DNA from: Lachnospiraceae bacterium
Lineage (GTDB): Bacteria; Bacillota; Clostridia; Lachnospirales; Lachnospiraceae
DNA length: 64,000 nt
Direction: 5' to 3'
Assembly: GCA_900772845.1 (NCBI GenBank)
Contig: CAAGSD010000084.1
Span: 1-64,000 of the forward strand
The stretch's first letter is position 1. Each line of letters begins with the position of its first letter. Shown here one piece after another: positions 16,867 to 26,095 of this stretch. The position numbers and the translations under genes are program-made. The notes below the pieces were generated by a model that was not told the origin of the DNA, searched no databases, and saw only the letters and a program-made list of their open reading frames with translations.

Positions 16867-18162
16867 CTATTTGCGACTGTTCTTCTCGTTATAATCTCTG
16901 ACCATATTTGCTTTAGCCATCATACTTCCGGGCTTAGCTTCTTTTACTTCGGAATAGCTGTCAGCAGATACTTCACTGTTATCAACCTTAGAAGAAATAT
17001 TTGCTTTCTTCTGAATGTTCTTGGTACTCATAGAAGCGTAAGCATTCAGCTTATCCTGCTGTTCTTTCATCTTCTCCAGCTTTTTCGCACTCTTTACTGA
17101 ATTTTTCTTGATAATATCATCAAAATCCATCTTATCAATGTGCTTATTGATCACAATCTGCTGGATACTTCTGACAACACTACCTGCTACCCAGTAAAGA
17201 CCCAGACCGGATGGTAATGTGAAGCAGAACCATGCAGACATCAAAGGCATTATCATATTCATGGTCTTCATGGAAGAAGCCATTGCTGCAGCCTGATCAT
17301 TACCATTGTTAGAAGTATCCTGCTGAGGCATCAGCTTTACGTTGATCCACTGTGTCAATGCAGACAAAACAGGAATAGCGATTGCTCCTATTACTAAAAG
17401 CCATGCTCCGCTTGCCCATGCTTCCTTCAACAGATAAGAAGGAGAGTTACCAATGTTCAGTCCCAGAAAATTGTTATACTCTTCCAGCTTGCTTACCGTA
17501 TTGGTCACATCTGCTGCAAGAGAGGGGAACTTCTCACTAATACTGGCAAAATCAGCGGTAGATGCCTTGTTCAGACAGTCAATGATCGTATTCTGTACAT
17601 ATTCACTATGTGTTCCGGCTACAAAGCCTGCATTCGTGAACTGCTTACTGTACATAGCAGAATTGCTCAGATTCTGAACCAGCTCCGTTGCACCGGCTGT
17701 ATCAATAATATTGTCTACCAGAGGGAAGAAGGCTTCCTTAACTCTGCCTACATAAGCCGGAATTGCATAAATTACACGATACAAAGCAAACAGGATTGGC
17801 ATCTGGATCAGCATATACAGACAGCTGCCGGTAGGAGATACTCCGTATTTAGCATATACTGCCTGAATTTCCTGATTCTGTGCCAGCTGGGCATCCTGAT
17901 CCTTACGATTCTTGTATTTTGCCTGAATTGCCTGAATCTCAGGATTCATCTTCGCAGAAAGCTTGGAGAATTTCTGCTGTTTGATGGTAAGAGGCATCAT
18001 CAACAGGTTCACAACAATTGTAAAAAGGATGATTGCGAGACCGATATTAGGTATACCGATCATGTTCAGAACTTCAAAGATTCCCTCCATTATCTTACCA
18101 AGCAGCCATGCTACCTGTCCGATAATGAATGTGGAATTCTGTGTTAAAAGAATACCGTTCAT
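16867..18162 (-). CDS. yidC: YidC/Oxa1 family membrane protein insertase
   Basis: 431 residues. The insertase core has GLAIILFTIVVNLLMMPLTI, then the cytoplasmic coiled-coil hairpin with KYGVSPTGSCLYMLIQMPIL, and distal helices ending near residue 330. The positive charge in the groove is provided by the K/Q-rich segment after the first core helix. It differs from Bacillus SpoIIIJ in lacking a clear lipobox at the N-terminus. There is a long periplasmic loop (residues ~140-235) and a basic C-terminal tail of ~80 residues that may contact ribosomes. It inserts membrane proteins alone or with SecYEG. Confidence 0.95.
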   Translation of the reverse strand: MNGILLTQNSTFIIGQVAWLLGKIMEGIFEVLNMIGIPNIGLAIILFTIVVNLLMMPLTIKQQKFSKLSAKMNPEIQAIQAKYKNRKDQDAQLAQNQEIQAVYAKYGVSPTGSCLYMLIQMPILFALYRVIYAIPAYVGRVKEAFFPLVDNIIDTAGATELVQNLSNSAMYSKQFTNAGFVAGTHSEYVQNTIIDCLNKASTADFASISEKFPSLAADVTNTVSKLEEYNNFLGLNIGNSPSYLLKEAWASGAWLLVIGAIAIPVLSALTQWINVKLMPQQDTSNNGNDQAAAMASSMKTMNMIMPLMSAWFCFTLPSGLGLYWVAGSVVRSIQQIVINKHIDKMDFDDIIKKNSVKSAKKLEKMKEQQDKLNAYASMSTKNIQKKANISSKVDNSEVSADSYSEVKEAKPGSMMAKANMVRDYNEKNSRK

Positions 18163-18195
18163 TTATCCTCCTAATAAGTGCCATTATCTAAAATT

Positions 18196-18405
18196 TTACG
18201 GTACAGGATCATATCCGCCCTTGGAAAAAGGATTACATCTCAAAATTCTCCAGGCTGCCAAAAGTCCTCCCTTGATCACACCATATTTTTCAATGGCTTC
18301 CAGACCATATTGAGAACAACTGGGAACATAAGGACATTTAGTTCCCTTATAAGGCGAAATATATTTCTGATAAAATCTGATCATGGCTATCAATATTTTT
18401 TTCAT
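18196..18405 (-). CDS. yidD: Membrane protein insertion efficiency factor YidD
   Basis: 69 residues. The family signature is complete: RFYQKYISP, then CPYVPSCSQYGLEAIEKYG, GGLLAAWRILRCNPFSKGGYDPVP. It is a small amphipathic inner-membrane-associated protein that aids YidC. The start was set at the ATG giving MKKILIAM as in relatives. An in-frame ATG at 18426 overlaps the rnpA stop (ATGATTAA) and could serve by translational coupling. It lies between rnpA and yidC, as is typical. Confidence 0.95.
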   Translation of the reverse strand: MKKILIAMIRFYQKYISPYKGTKCPYVPSCSQYGLEAIEKYGVIKGGLLAAWRILRCNPFSKGGYDPVP

Positions 18406-18418
18406 ATACGATTCACAT

Positions 18419-18772
18419 TTAATCATTATAAAAATAAATTTTTATAATATGATGAAGTTTTGCAAGATGTAACAATGCGCTCTCCGCTTCTTCATATCCT
18501 ATGGAAGCCGCTGCCGGTCTTGCAATGATTACCATATCCAAACCACTATTGAATACACTTTCATGTAATCTGTAACTTTCTCTGACCAGTCGTGTAATCC
18601 GATGTCTTATCACACTGTTACCGACTTTTTTACTTACACTGATTCCGATTCTGTTCTTATCAAGGCCATTTTCCTTCACATACATGATAAAGTACTTATT
18701 GGCATAAGATCTGCCATTCTTGTACACAAAACGGAACTGTTCATTTTTCTTTAATGATTCCGAAAACTGCAT
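18419..18772 (-). CDS. rnpA: Ribonuclease P protein component
   Basis: 117 residues. The conserved basic helix is in NRIGISVSKKVGNSVIRHRITRLVRESYR, close to the RNR-type signature. It is the protein cofactor of RNase P, which trims the 5' leader of tRNAs. The start at 18772 follows GGAGG by 5 nt. It lies downstream of rpmH, from which a strong hairpin separates it. Confidence 0.95.
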   Translation of the reverse strand: MQFSESLKKNEQFRFVYKNGRSYANKYFIMYVKENGLDKNRIGISVSKKVGNSVIRHRITRLVRESYRLHESVFNSGLDMVIIARPAAASIGYEEAESALLHLAKLHHIIKIYFYND

Positions 18773-18800
18773 GCACTCCTCCAACCGTGAAAGTTAAGAG

Positions 18801-18826
18801 AAAAAAAGGTCACATTGCTGTGACCT
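18801..18826 (-). terminator. Terminator/attenuator between rpmH and rnpA
   Basis: On the minus strand GGTCACA-GCAA-TGTGACC followed by T7 is a near-ideal intrinsic terminator. Its stem starts within the last base of the rpmH stop codon. rnpA therefore depends on read-through or on a separate promoter, which fits a need for far more L34 than RNase P protein. Confidence 0.92.
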
Positions 18827-18959
18827 ATGCGGATAATTTCTTTCTTCCTTTTGCACGTCTTGCTGCTAAAACTTTTCTTCCACCGGGAGTACTCATTCTG
18901 GCTCTGAAACCGTGAACCTTGGAATGGGAACGCTTTTTAGGCTGAAATGTCATCTTCAT
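18825..18959 (-). CDS. rpmH: Ribosomal protein bL34
   Basis: 44 residues: MKMTFQPKKR at the start, HGFRARMSTPGGRKVLAARR in the middle, and KGRKKLSA at the end. The whole of L34 is recognisable. It is highly basic and part of the 50S subunit. GGAGG lies upstream of the start. It is the first gene on the left side of oriC and is transcribed away from the origin. Confidence 0.98.
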   Translation of the reverse strand: MKMTFQPKKRSHSKVHGFRARMSTPGGRKVLAARRAKGRKKLSA

Positions 18960-19065
18960 GGAAAGGCACCTCCTTCTCTAAACCTTCTTATATAAAAAGG
19001 TAAACATATTTTTCAACATTTAGGCACATAAAAAATGCGCCTTCCTTTCGGAAAATAGCATATTG

Positions 19066-19094
19066 ATTGTAATGTAAAAGCCAATCAATGTCAA
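19066..19094 (-). promoter_or_regulatory. rpmH promoter
   Basis: TTGACA (19089-19094, minus strand) and TACAAT (19066-19071) are spaced by exactly 17 bp, a strong SigA promoter directed at rpmH, ~105 bp upstream of its start. Confidence 0.85.
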
Positions 19095-19159
19095 GCAAAA
19101 ATCCATAAAAATGCTGAAAAATCAAGAGAAAATCAGCTTTCTGAAATTCTGAAAATTTT

Positions 19160-19515
19160 TTAAAATGAGTTATCCACATAGATATACACCATATTTACCC
19201 ACAAATGAGTTATCCACAGCCTGTTGATTATTTGTGGATAATTATTTTTTTCATAGGGATATTCTGTGCAAATCACGTGTAAAAGTGGACAAATATAGCG
19301 AAAATGTGGATATCTCGAAAATTGTAATATTTATCCACATATACACATAGCTATCCACAATGTCTGTTTATATACCAAGTTATAAACATCTTTATCAACA
19401 TATTGTGGATAACTTTATCCATGTCCTGTTCATAACTTACATTTGAATTATTTTAAATTCTATTATACAATGAAATGGAGTTTCGCATAATGGGACTCTT
19501 AGCGGGAGGAAATCA
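19160..19515. other. oriC: oriC region with DnaA-box cluster upstream of dnaA
   Basis: Perfect DnaA boxes (TTATCCACA or its complement) lie at 19170-19178, 19210-19218, 19233-19241 (complement), 19331-19339 and 19404-19412 (complement). One-mismatch boxes lie at 19305-19313, 19351-19359 and 19392-19400. The whole stretch is AT-rich. Together with the flanking rpmH and dnaA this is the upstream half of the replication origin. Confidence 0.93.
19443..19471 (+). promoter_or_regulatory. dnaA promoter
   Basis: TTGAAT (19443-19448) and TACAAT (19466-19471) with a 17-bp spacer, ~45 bp before the dnaA start and just after the last DnaA box, so DnaA may repress its own gene. Confidence 0.7.
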
Positions 19516-20880
19516 ATGGACGCAATCAAAGAAAACTGGACTACTATTAAGGAAGCTGTCAGAAGAGAATACAGTCTCTCTGACATTTCTTATCATACAT
19601 GGGTGGAGCCTTTGGAATTTCATAATGTGGTAAATGATGTCGTAAGTATCATCATTCCCTCTGACCAGGCCCATGCCCTGAATTACATTTCTTCTAAATA
19701 TAAGAGCTTTTTTCAGGTAACGATCACCGAAATGTTTGATCATCCTTATGACATCAGCTTTATTTTGGAAAAAGATGTCCAGGCGGAAGAACCTGTAGAA
19801 AATGAACTGTCTGCTCCTAATCAGATCTATGGCATTAATTATGAAGATGCTCATCTGAACCCTAAGTACAAATTTGATACTTTTGTCGTAGGCAGCAACA
19901 ATAAATTTGCGCATTCCGCATCTCTTGCGGTAGCGGAGTCTCCCGGAGAAGTCTACAATCCTCTCTATTTATATGGAGGACCCGGTCTGGGCAAGACGCA
20001 CCTGATGCATTCCATCGGACATTTTATTTTAGAACAGGATCCGGACAAAAAGGTACTCTATGTTACCAGTGAGGAATTTACCAATGAAGTGATCGAATCT
20101 ATCCGTAGTGGTAATGCGGCTTCCATGACCAAGCTGCGTGAAAAATACCGTAATGTCGATGTGCTCATGGTCGATGACGTACAATTCATTATCGGTAAGG
20201 AAAGTACCCAGGAGGAATTCTTCCATACCTTCAATGCCCTGCACGCTGCTCACAAACAGATCATTCTGTCCTCCGATAAGCCTCCCAAGGAAATGGAGAC
20301 TTTGGATGAACGATTCCGTTCCCGTTTCGAATGGGGTCTGATCGCTGATATCCAGCCGCCCGATTATGAGACCAGAATGGCTATTTTACGGAAAAATGCA
20401 GAGACCTACGACCGCCAGATCGATGAAGAGATCATTAAATATATTGCTACGAATATCAAATCCAATATTCGTGAGCTGGAAGGCGCATTTAACAAGATCA
20501 TTGCTTTTGCAAAATTAAATAAAGTAGATCTGACACTCTCCCTGGCAGAGGAAGCTCTGAAGGATGTCATCTACCCTAACAAGCCAAAGGAGGTAACGCC
20601 CACTCTCATTATTAATGTAGTTGCAGAGCATTTTGGCGTAAAACCGGAAGATATTACTTCCAAGAAGCGAAATTCCGAGTTCGTACAGCCCCGTCAGGTC
20701 GTTATGTATCTGTGCAGAGAACTGACAGATACCTCTTATACTAATATAGGTAAGTTATTGGGCAAAAAAGACCATACCACTATTATTCACGGTGTTAATA
20801 AGGTCGCTGCAGAGATCCAGAGCAATGAAGAACTTCGTAATAAGATAGATATTATAACAAAGAAGATAAACCCTTCTTAA
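19516..20880 (+). CDS. dnaA: Chromosomal replication initiator DnaA
   Basis: 454 residues. Domain I covers about 1-85. The AAA+ domain holds GGPGLGKTHL (Walker A, near residue 154) and LMVDDVQF (Walker B). Domain IV contains the DnaA signature KKDHTTIIHGVNKV, which reads the GGATA side of the DnaA box. GGGAGG precedes the ATG by 6 nt. It binds the boxes on both sides of its own gene, melts the origin and loads helicase. Domain II is short. Confidence 0.98.
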   Translation: MDAIKENWTTIKEAVRREYSLSDISYHTWVEPLEFHNVVNDVVSIIIPSDQAHALNYISSKYKSFFQVTITEMFDHPYDISFILEKDVQAEEPVENELSAPNQIYGINYEDAHLNPKYKFDTFVVGSNNKFAHSASLAVAESPGEVYNPLYLYGGPGLGKTHLMHSIGHFILEQDPDKKVLYVTSEEFTNEVIESIRSGNAASMTKLREKYRNVDVLMVDDVQFIIGKESTQEEFFHTFNALHAAHKQIILSSDKPPKEMETLDERFRSRFEWGLIADIQPPDYETRMAILRKNAETYDRQIDEEIIKYIATNIKSNIRELEGAFNKIIAFAKLNKVDLTLSLAEEALKDVIYPNKPKEVTPTLIINVVAEHFGVKPEDITSKKRNSEFVQPRQVVMYLCRELTDTSYTNIGKLLGKKDHTTIIHGVNKVAAEIQSNEELRNKIDIITKKINPS

Positions 20881-21218
20881 AAGATTAATCCTTCTTAGGG
20901 GATATCTGTTCATAATTTTTATTATTTTGAGGACAAGCTGTGTATATCTCAGGAATAAATGATATCAGCCTGTTGATAACTTGTTTGAAGGCTCTGAAAC
21001 GGAATCCGGAGTGTGTGAATAAACTGAGAGTTATTCTTAGGTTATTCTGCCAAATCCACTAAGATTTCCATTCCCTTTTTCCTTGAAAAATAGTATAATA
21101 AGACTGGTTATGCACATATCAACAGCCTTTATTAAGAAGACTACGAAATTCTTTTAATATTTTTATATAACGCGCCTCTGCGCATACGCAAATCAACCAG
21201 AAAGGAAGTTATACACAC
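20881..21218. other. dnaA-dnaN intergenic region, probable second half of the origin
   Basis: 337 bp, AT-rich, without a gene. DnaA-box-like sequences are TTATCAACA (complement, 20971-20979), TTATGCACA (21108-21116) and a TTATGAACA-like match near 20909. A TATAAT lies at 21094-21099 with no good -35. The geometry, with box clusters on both sides of dnaA, matches bipartite Firmicute origins in which melting occurs on the dnaN side. Confidence 0.6.
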
Positions 21219-22328
21219 ATGAAATTAGTCTGTTCGAAAGCCAATCTTTTAAACGGCGTACAAACTGTATCAAAAGCTGTTCCCAGTAAGACTACCATGT
21301 CTATTCTGGAATGTATTTTAGTAGATGCTGCCAATGGAGAGATCAAACTTACTGCCAATGATATGGAGCTCGGCATTGAGACTACCATAGAAGGACAGAT
21401 CGTAGAAAAAGGTATCATTGCCCTGGATGCCAAAATGTTTTTGGAAATCGTACGTAAGCTTCCTGACAGTGATATTACCATTGAGACTGATGCTTCTTAC
21501 AAAGTAGTCATCACTTGTGAAAAAGCAAAATTTACTATTATAGGTAAATCCGGTGAAGATTTCTCTTATCTCCCTGTCGTAGAAAAAGATGACAGTATTG
21601 TAATGAGCCAGTTTACACTGAAGGAAGTCGTAAGACAGACCATCTTCTCTATTTCTGACAATGATAATAATAAACTGATGACAGGTGAGCTTTTTGACAT
21701 CAACGGAGAAGAATTCAAGATCGTATCCCTGGACGGACATCGTATCTCTATCCGGAAGATCCAGCTGAAGAACAGCTATTCTCCGAAAAAGGTCGTTGTT
21801 CCCGGTAAGACTCTGAACGAAGTAAGCAAGATTTTACCCGGAGATGCAGACAGTGATGTAACGATCTCCTTTACCGAAAAGCACATTGTATTCGAATTTG
21901 ATAAAACTGTTGTGGTATCCCGTCTGATTGAGGGAGAATACTTCAAGATCGACCAGATGCTCTCCAGTGATTATGAGACAAAGGTAAGAGTCAATAAAAA
22001 AGAGTTCTTAAACTGTATCGATCGTGCTACCCTTCTGGTAAAAGAAGGCGATAAGAAGCCTATTATCGTAAATATTACGGATAGCGGAATGGAACTGAAA
22101 ATCAATTCCGCTCTGGGAAGCATGAACGAAGAAATCGATATTCAGAAGCAGGGTAAGGATCTGATGATCGGATTCAACCCGAAGTTCCTGATCGATGCAC
22201 TCCGTGTCATTGATGATGAGGAAGTAGATCTGTATATGGTAAATCCCAAGGCTCCCTGCTTTATCAAGAATGCAGAGGAAAGCTATATTTACCTGATCCT
22301 TCCCGTGAACTTTACAACAGTGGCTTAA
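21219..22328 (+). CDS. dnaN: DNA polymerase III beta sliding clamp
   Basis: 369 residues, with three repeated clamp folds. The start MKLVCSKANLLNGVQTVSKAV, the central SLDGHRISI and the C-terminal YLILPVNF are typical. The C-terminal residues line the partner-binding pocket used by polymerases, MutS and DnaA regulators. It dimerises into a ring on DNA. It follows dnaA in standard order; AAGGAAG lies before the start. Confidence 0.97.
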   Translation: MKLVCSKANLLNGVQTVSKAVPSKTTMSILECILVDAANGEIKLTANDMELGIETTIEGQIVEKGIIALDAKMFLEIVRKLPDSDITIETDASYKVVITCEKAKFTIIGKSGEDFSYLPVVEKDDSIVMSQFTLKEVVRQTIFSISDNDNNKLMTGELFDINGEEFKIVSLDGHRISIRKIQLKNSYSPKKVVVPGKTLNEVSKILPGDADSDVTISFTEKHIVFEFDKTVVVSRLIEGEYFKIDQMLSSDYETKVRVNKKEFLNCIDRATLLVKEGDKKPIIVNITDSGMELKINSALGSMNEEIDIQKQGKDLMIGFNPKFLIDALRVIDDEEVDLYMVNPKAPCFIKNAEESYIYLILPVNFTTVA

Positions 22329-22352
22329 AAATTAAGAACAGAGGATAAATCA

Positions 22353-22559
22353 ATGCATACGATCCGTTTAAAAGATGATTATATTAAGCTTGGTCAGGCA
22401 TTAAAGGCAGCCGGTGTGGTAGAATCCGGCGTGGATGCCAAGTTCGCTGTACAGGATGGCCTGGTAAAGGTGAACGGACAGACAGAAACCCAGCGTGGCA
22501 AAAAGCTGGTATCCGGAGATAAAGTGGAATATGATGGTGAGACCATCGTAATAGAATAA
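22353..22559 (+). CDS. yaaA: S4-domain RNA-binding protein YaaA/RlbA
   Basis: 68 residues, almost entirely one S4 RNA-binding fold. The signature is IKLGQALKAAGVVESGVDAK, then VKVNGQTETQRGKKLVSGDKV. It lies between dnaN and recF, as in Bacillus, 24 bp after dnaN and 10 bp before recF, so these genes form one operon. It probably binds ribosomal RNA; no catalytic domain is attached. Confidence 0.92.
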   Translation: MHTIRLKDDYIKLGQALKAAGVVESGVDAKFAVQDGLVKVNGQTETQRGKKLVSGDKVEYDGETIVIE

Positions 22560-22569
22560 GCAGGTTACT

Positions 22570-23721
22570 ATGATCATCAAATCAATCGAATTGGCAGATT
22601 ACAGGAATTATGATTCTCTTGTGCTGCAGTTTGACCGGGGGACAAATATCCTCTACGGAGACAACGCACAGGGCAAGACCAATATCCTGGAAGCAATCTA
22701 TGTAGCTGCCACCACAAAATCGCATAAGGGAAGCAAGGACAGAGAAATCGTTAATTTCGACAAGGAAGAGGCACATATCAGAACTTATCTGGAGAAAGAT
22801 GGCAAAGAAATCCGCGTGGATATGCATCTGAGAAAGTCCAAATCCAAAGGAATTGCCATAGATGGCCAGAAGATCAAGAAAGCAGCGGATCTTCTGGGGC
22901 TTTGTAATGTTGTGTTTTTCTCTCCGGAAGACTTGGGAATCATTAAAAACGGTCCCTCTGAGCGGAGAAGATTTGTAGATATGGAACTGTGCCAGTTAGA
23001 CAATTTCTATCTCTACAATCTCAATCATTATAACAAAATTGTCAATCAGCGTAACAAGCTTCTCAAAGATATGTATATGAATCCGGATCTAAAGGAAACT
23101 CTGACTATCTGGGATATGCAGCTGGTATCTTACGGAAGTAAGATCATAGAGAGAAGAAAGCTGTTCGTGGAACAGCTCAATGAGATCATTTATGAGATTC
23201 ATAAAAAATTATCCGGTGGACGGGAAGAAATCCGTATCCAGTATGAGCCGGATGTGGAACTGGATGAATTTGAAAGTAAGCTGAGAAACAGTCAGGACCG
23301 GGATATGCGGGCAAAAATGACATCTGTGGGACCCCACAGAGATGATTTTTCCTTCCTGGTAGGTGACGTGGATATACGAAAGTTCGGATCCCAGGGGCAA
23401 CAGCGTACTGCTGCTCTTTCCTTGAAATTATCCGAGATCGAGCTGGTAAAAAGGATTACGAAAGATACGCCGGTATTATTACTTGATGATGTATTGTCTG
23501 AACTGGACAGTAACCGGCAAAACTATCTGTTGAACAGTATCGGGGATATTCAGACCATCATTACCTGTACCGGTCTGGAGGAATTTGTAAATAACCGGTT
23601 TGAAATCAACCGGGTATTCAAAGTATCCGCCGGAACTGTCACCTGTGTAAATGAAAATATGGGACTGAAATCGGAACCGGAAAAAACTCCGGAAGATGCG
23701 TATAATTTTGGCAGCCTGTAG
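22570..23721 (+). CDS. recF: DNA replication and repair protein RecF
   Basis: 383 residues. Walker A is YGDNAQGKTNILEAI near residue 31, the ABC signature is FGSQGQQRTAALSLKLSE, and Walker B is PVLLLDDVLSELD. RecF is an SMC-like ATPase that helps load RecA at gaps with RecO and RecR. The coiled-coil region between the motifs is short, as is normal. The C-terminus has a ~20-residue polar tail (LKSEPEKTPEDAYNF) beyond the usual end. The gyrB start lies 18 bp downstream. Confidence 0.97.
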   Translation: MIIKSIELADYRNYDSLVLQFDRGTNILYGDNAQGKTNILEAIYVAATTKSHKGSKDREIVNFDKEEAHIRTYLEKDGKEIRVDMHLRKSKSKGIAIDGQKIKKAADLLGLCNVVFFSPEDLGIIKNGPSERRRFVDMELCQLDNFYLYNLNHYNKIVNQRNKLLKDMYMNPDLKETLTIWDMQLVSYGSKIIERRKLFVEQLNEIIYEIHKKLSGGREEIRIQYEPDVELDEFESKLRNSQDRDMRAKMTSVGPHRDDFSFLVGDVDIRKFGSQGQQRTAALSLKLSEIELVKRITKDTPVLLLDDVLSELDSNRQNYLLNSIGDIQTIITCTGLEEFVNNRFEINRVFKVSAGTVTCVNENMGLKSEPEKTPEDAYNFGSL

Positions 23722-23739
23722 GGCAGAATGTGAGGAATC

Positions 23740-25983
23740 ATGAGCGAAGAAAATATGAATAATACCGCAGTAGAACATGAATACGGTGCGGATCAGATTC
23801 AGATATTGGAAGGTCTGGAAGCTGTAAGAAAGCGTCCGGGAATGTACATTGGTACCACATCCAGCAGAGGACTGCATCATCTGGTATATGAGATCGTAGA
23901 CAATGCGGTAGATGAAGCACTGGCAGGATTCTGTGATACCATTGACGTAACCATTAATGAAGACAATTCCATCACCGTTATCGATAACGGACGAGGAATT
24001 CCGGTAGGTATCAACCATAAAGCAGGCATCCCCGCAGTAGAAGTTGTATTTACAATTCTGCATGCCGGCGGCAAATTCGGCGGTGGGGGATACAAAGTAT
24101 CCGGTGGTCTGCACGGTGTAGGTGCATCTGTTGTAAATGCCCTCTCCAACTGGCTGGAAGTAGAAATCTGCCAGGGTGGCAAGGTATATAAGCAGCGTTA
24201 CGAGAGAGGTCATGTATGCTATCCTCTGAAAGAAATAGGCACCTGTTCTATGGAAAAGACCGGAACGAAAGTTACTTTCCTGCCGGATGATACGATTTTT
24301 ACTGAGACAACAGTATATGATTTTGAGGTATTGAAGAGACGACTCAGAGAGATGGCATTCCTGACCAAGGGACTGCGTATCATTTTAAGAGATAATCGTA
24401 CCGAAGAGGAAGCTTCTCTGGAAGGTGGTTCTGTCATTGACAGTGCAGCTGTAGAAGCTATGTCTACAGAGCACGAAAAAAATCAGATCAGTGAGCTGTT
24501 ACAGCGGGCACAGGAAGATGCCATGGAAGCAGGAGTTTCCACAGAAGCACCATCTTCTGAAGAAAATTCAGCTTCTGCTGATTCAGCAAATGACTCAGAG
24601 GCATTTGCTGATGCGTTTGCTACTTCAGAGGAATCCACCAAAGCCCGTACCGGCGGCAAGATCGGTAAGATACATACCATTACTCTGGAAAATGGTAAGA
24701 AGCAAAAGGTTGTTGAGTTTTACTACGAAGGTGGTATCAAGGAATTTGTTGCTTATCTGAACAAGAGTAAAGAGCCTTTATACGAAAATATCATGTATTT
24801 TGAAGGCGAGAAGAACAATGTGTACGTGGAGGTATCCTTCCAGCACAATGATTCTTATAACGAGAGCGTATTCAGCTTTGTAAATAACATCAATACTCCC
24901 GAGGGAGGTACGCATTTACAGGGTTTCCGTAATGCTATTACGAAGACATTTAACGATTACGCCAGAGGTGCAAAACTGTTAAAAGACAGCGAGCCGAATC
25001 TGTCCGGTGAAGATATTCGTGAAGGCCTGACCGCTATTGTCAGTGTTAAGATCGAGGATCCTCAGTTCGAGGGACAGACCAAGCAGAAACTGGGTAACAG
25101 TGAGGCAAGAGGTGCAGTTGACAATATTGTCAGTGAGCAGCTGACCTACTTCTTAGAGCAGAATCCGCAGATTGCAAAAACTATCTGTGAAAAGTCCATT
25201 CTGGCACAGCGTGCCAGAGAGGCAGCCAGAAAGGCAAGAGACCTCACCAGAAGAAAGACCGCTTTGGATACCATGGCTCTGCCCGGTAAGCTGGCAGACT
25301 GTTCCGATAAGGATCCGAAAAATTGTGAAATCTACATCGTAGAGGGAGACTCCGCAGGAGGAAGTGCAAAAACGGCTCGTTCCCGTGCCACCCAGGCAAT
25401 CCTGCCCTTACGTGGTAAGATCCTGAATGTAGAAAAAGCGAGACTGGATAAAATCTATGCCAACGCCGAGATCAAAGCAATGATCACAGCGTTTGGTACA
25501 GGTATTCATGAAGATTTTGATATTACAAAGCTTCGTTACAACAAGATCATCCTGATGACCGATGCCGATGTAGATGGAGCGCATATCAGTACTCTTCTGC
25601 TGACCTTTATCTATCGGTTTATGCCGGAGCTGATCAAGCAGGGACATGTGTTCCTGGCGAAACCGCCTCTGTATAAGCTAGAGAAAAACAAAAAGGTATG
25701 GTATGCCTACAGCGATGAAGAACTGGACAGCATTTTAAGTGAAGTAGGTCGTGACCAGAACAATAAGATCCAGCGTTATAAAGGTCTGGGAGAGATGGAT
25801 GCGGAACAGCTCTGGGAGACCACCATGGATCCCGAGAGACGTATTCTGCTCAGAGTGAATTACGATGAAGAGACGGAATCCGAACTGGATCTGACCTTTA
25901 CTACCCTGATGGGCGATAAGGTAGAACCCAGAAGAGAATTCATCGAAGAAAATGCCCAGTTTGTTAAGAATCTGGACATCTAG
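23740..25983 (+). CDS. gyrB: DNA gyrase subunit B, with a ~100-residue insertion
   Basis: 747 residues against ~635-645 in most Firmicutes. The GHKL ATPase domain is intact: DNAVDEA, VIDNGRGIP and the GGLHGVGASVVNALS loop. TOPRIM motifs EGDSAGGSA and DADVDGAHI and the C-terminal QRYKGLGEMD are present. The extra length is an acidic, Ser/Ala/Glu-rich block at about residues 220-325, between IILRDNRTEEE and FYYEGGIKEF, where other GyrBs have only a few residues. It falls between strands of the transducer region and looks low-complexity and flexible. Reading frame and codon use are undisturbed, so it seems to be a true part of the protein. It supercoils DNA with GyrA. Confidence 0.96.
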   Translation: MSEENMNNTAVEHEYGADQIQILEGLEAVRKRPGMYIGTTSSRGLHHLVYEIVDNAVDEALAGFCDTIDVTINEDNSITVIDNGRGIPVGINHKAGIPAVEVVFTILHAGGKFGGGGYKVSGGLHGVGASVVNALSNWLEVEICQGGKVYKQRYERGHVCYPLKEIGTCSMEKTGTKVTFLPDDTIFTETTVYDFEVLKRRLREMAFLTKGLRIILRDNRTEEEASLEGGSVIDSAAVEAMSTEHEKNQISELLQRAQEDAMEAGVSTEAPSSEENSASADSANDSEAFADAFATSEESTKARTGGKIGKIHTITLENGKKQKVVEFYYEGGIKEFVAYLNKSKEPLYENIMYFEGEKNNVYVEVSFQHNDSYNESVFSFVNNINTPEGGTHLQGFRNAITKTFNDYARGAKLLKDSEPNLSGEDIREGLTAIVSVKIEDPQFEGQTKQKLGNSEARGAVDNIVSEQLTYFLEQNPQIAKTICEKSILAQRAREAARKARDLTRRKTALDTMALPGKLADCSDKDPKNCEIYIVEGDSAGGSAKTARSRATQAILPLRGKILNVEKARLDKIYANAEIKAMITAFGTGIHEDFDITKLRYNKIILMTDADVDGAHISTLLLTFIYRFMPELIKQGHVFLAKPPLYKLEKNKKVWYAYSDEELDSILSEVGRDQNNKIQRYKGLGEMDAEQLWETTMDPERRILLRVNYDEETESELDLTFTTLMGDKVEPRREFIEENAQFVKNLDI

Positions 25984-26047
25984 TAACTATGATGAGCAAA
26001 AGGCAGCCTTGAAAAGGCGTTTTGAGGATTAGAATCTAAATAGTTAC
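25983..26047. repeat. Palindromic intergenic repeat, copy 1 (gyrB-gyrA)
   Basis: The element begins GTAACTAT and ends ATAGTTAC, the same ends as the copy at 61933-62097, with an internal GGCGTTTTGAGGATTAGAA. It starts at the last base of the gyrB stop and fills much of the 112-bp gyrB-gyrA gap. Confidence 0.6.
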
Positions 26048-26095
26048 GGTATTTAATAATAGAGAGTCGTATTTTACGACAGATTGTGAGGAAAC

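Noticed and set aside
23479..24213. Long minus-strand frame opposite recF/gyrB
   Set aside because: Antisense shadow of two conserved genes; no start signal or recognisable domain.
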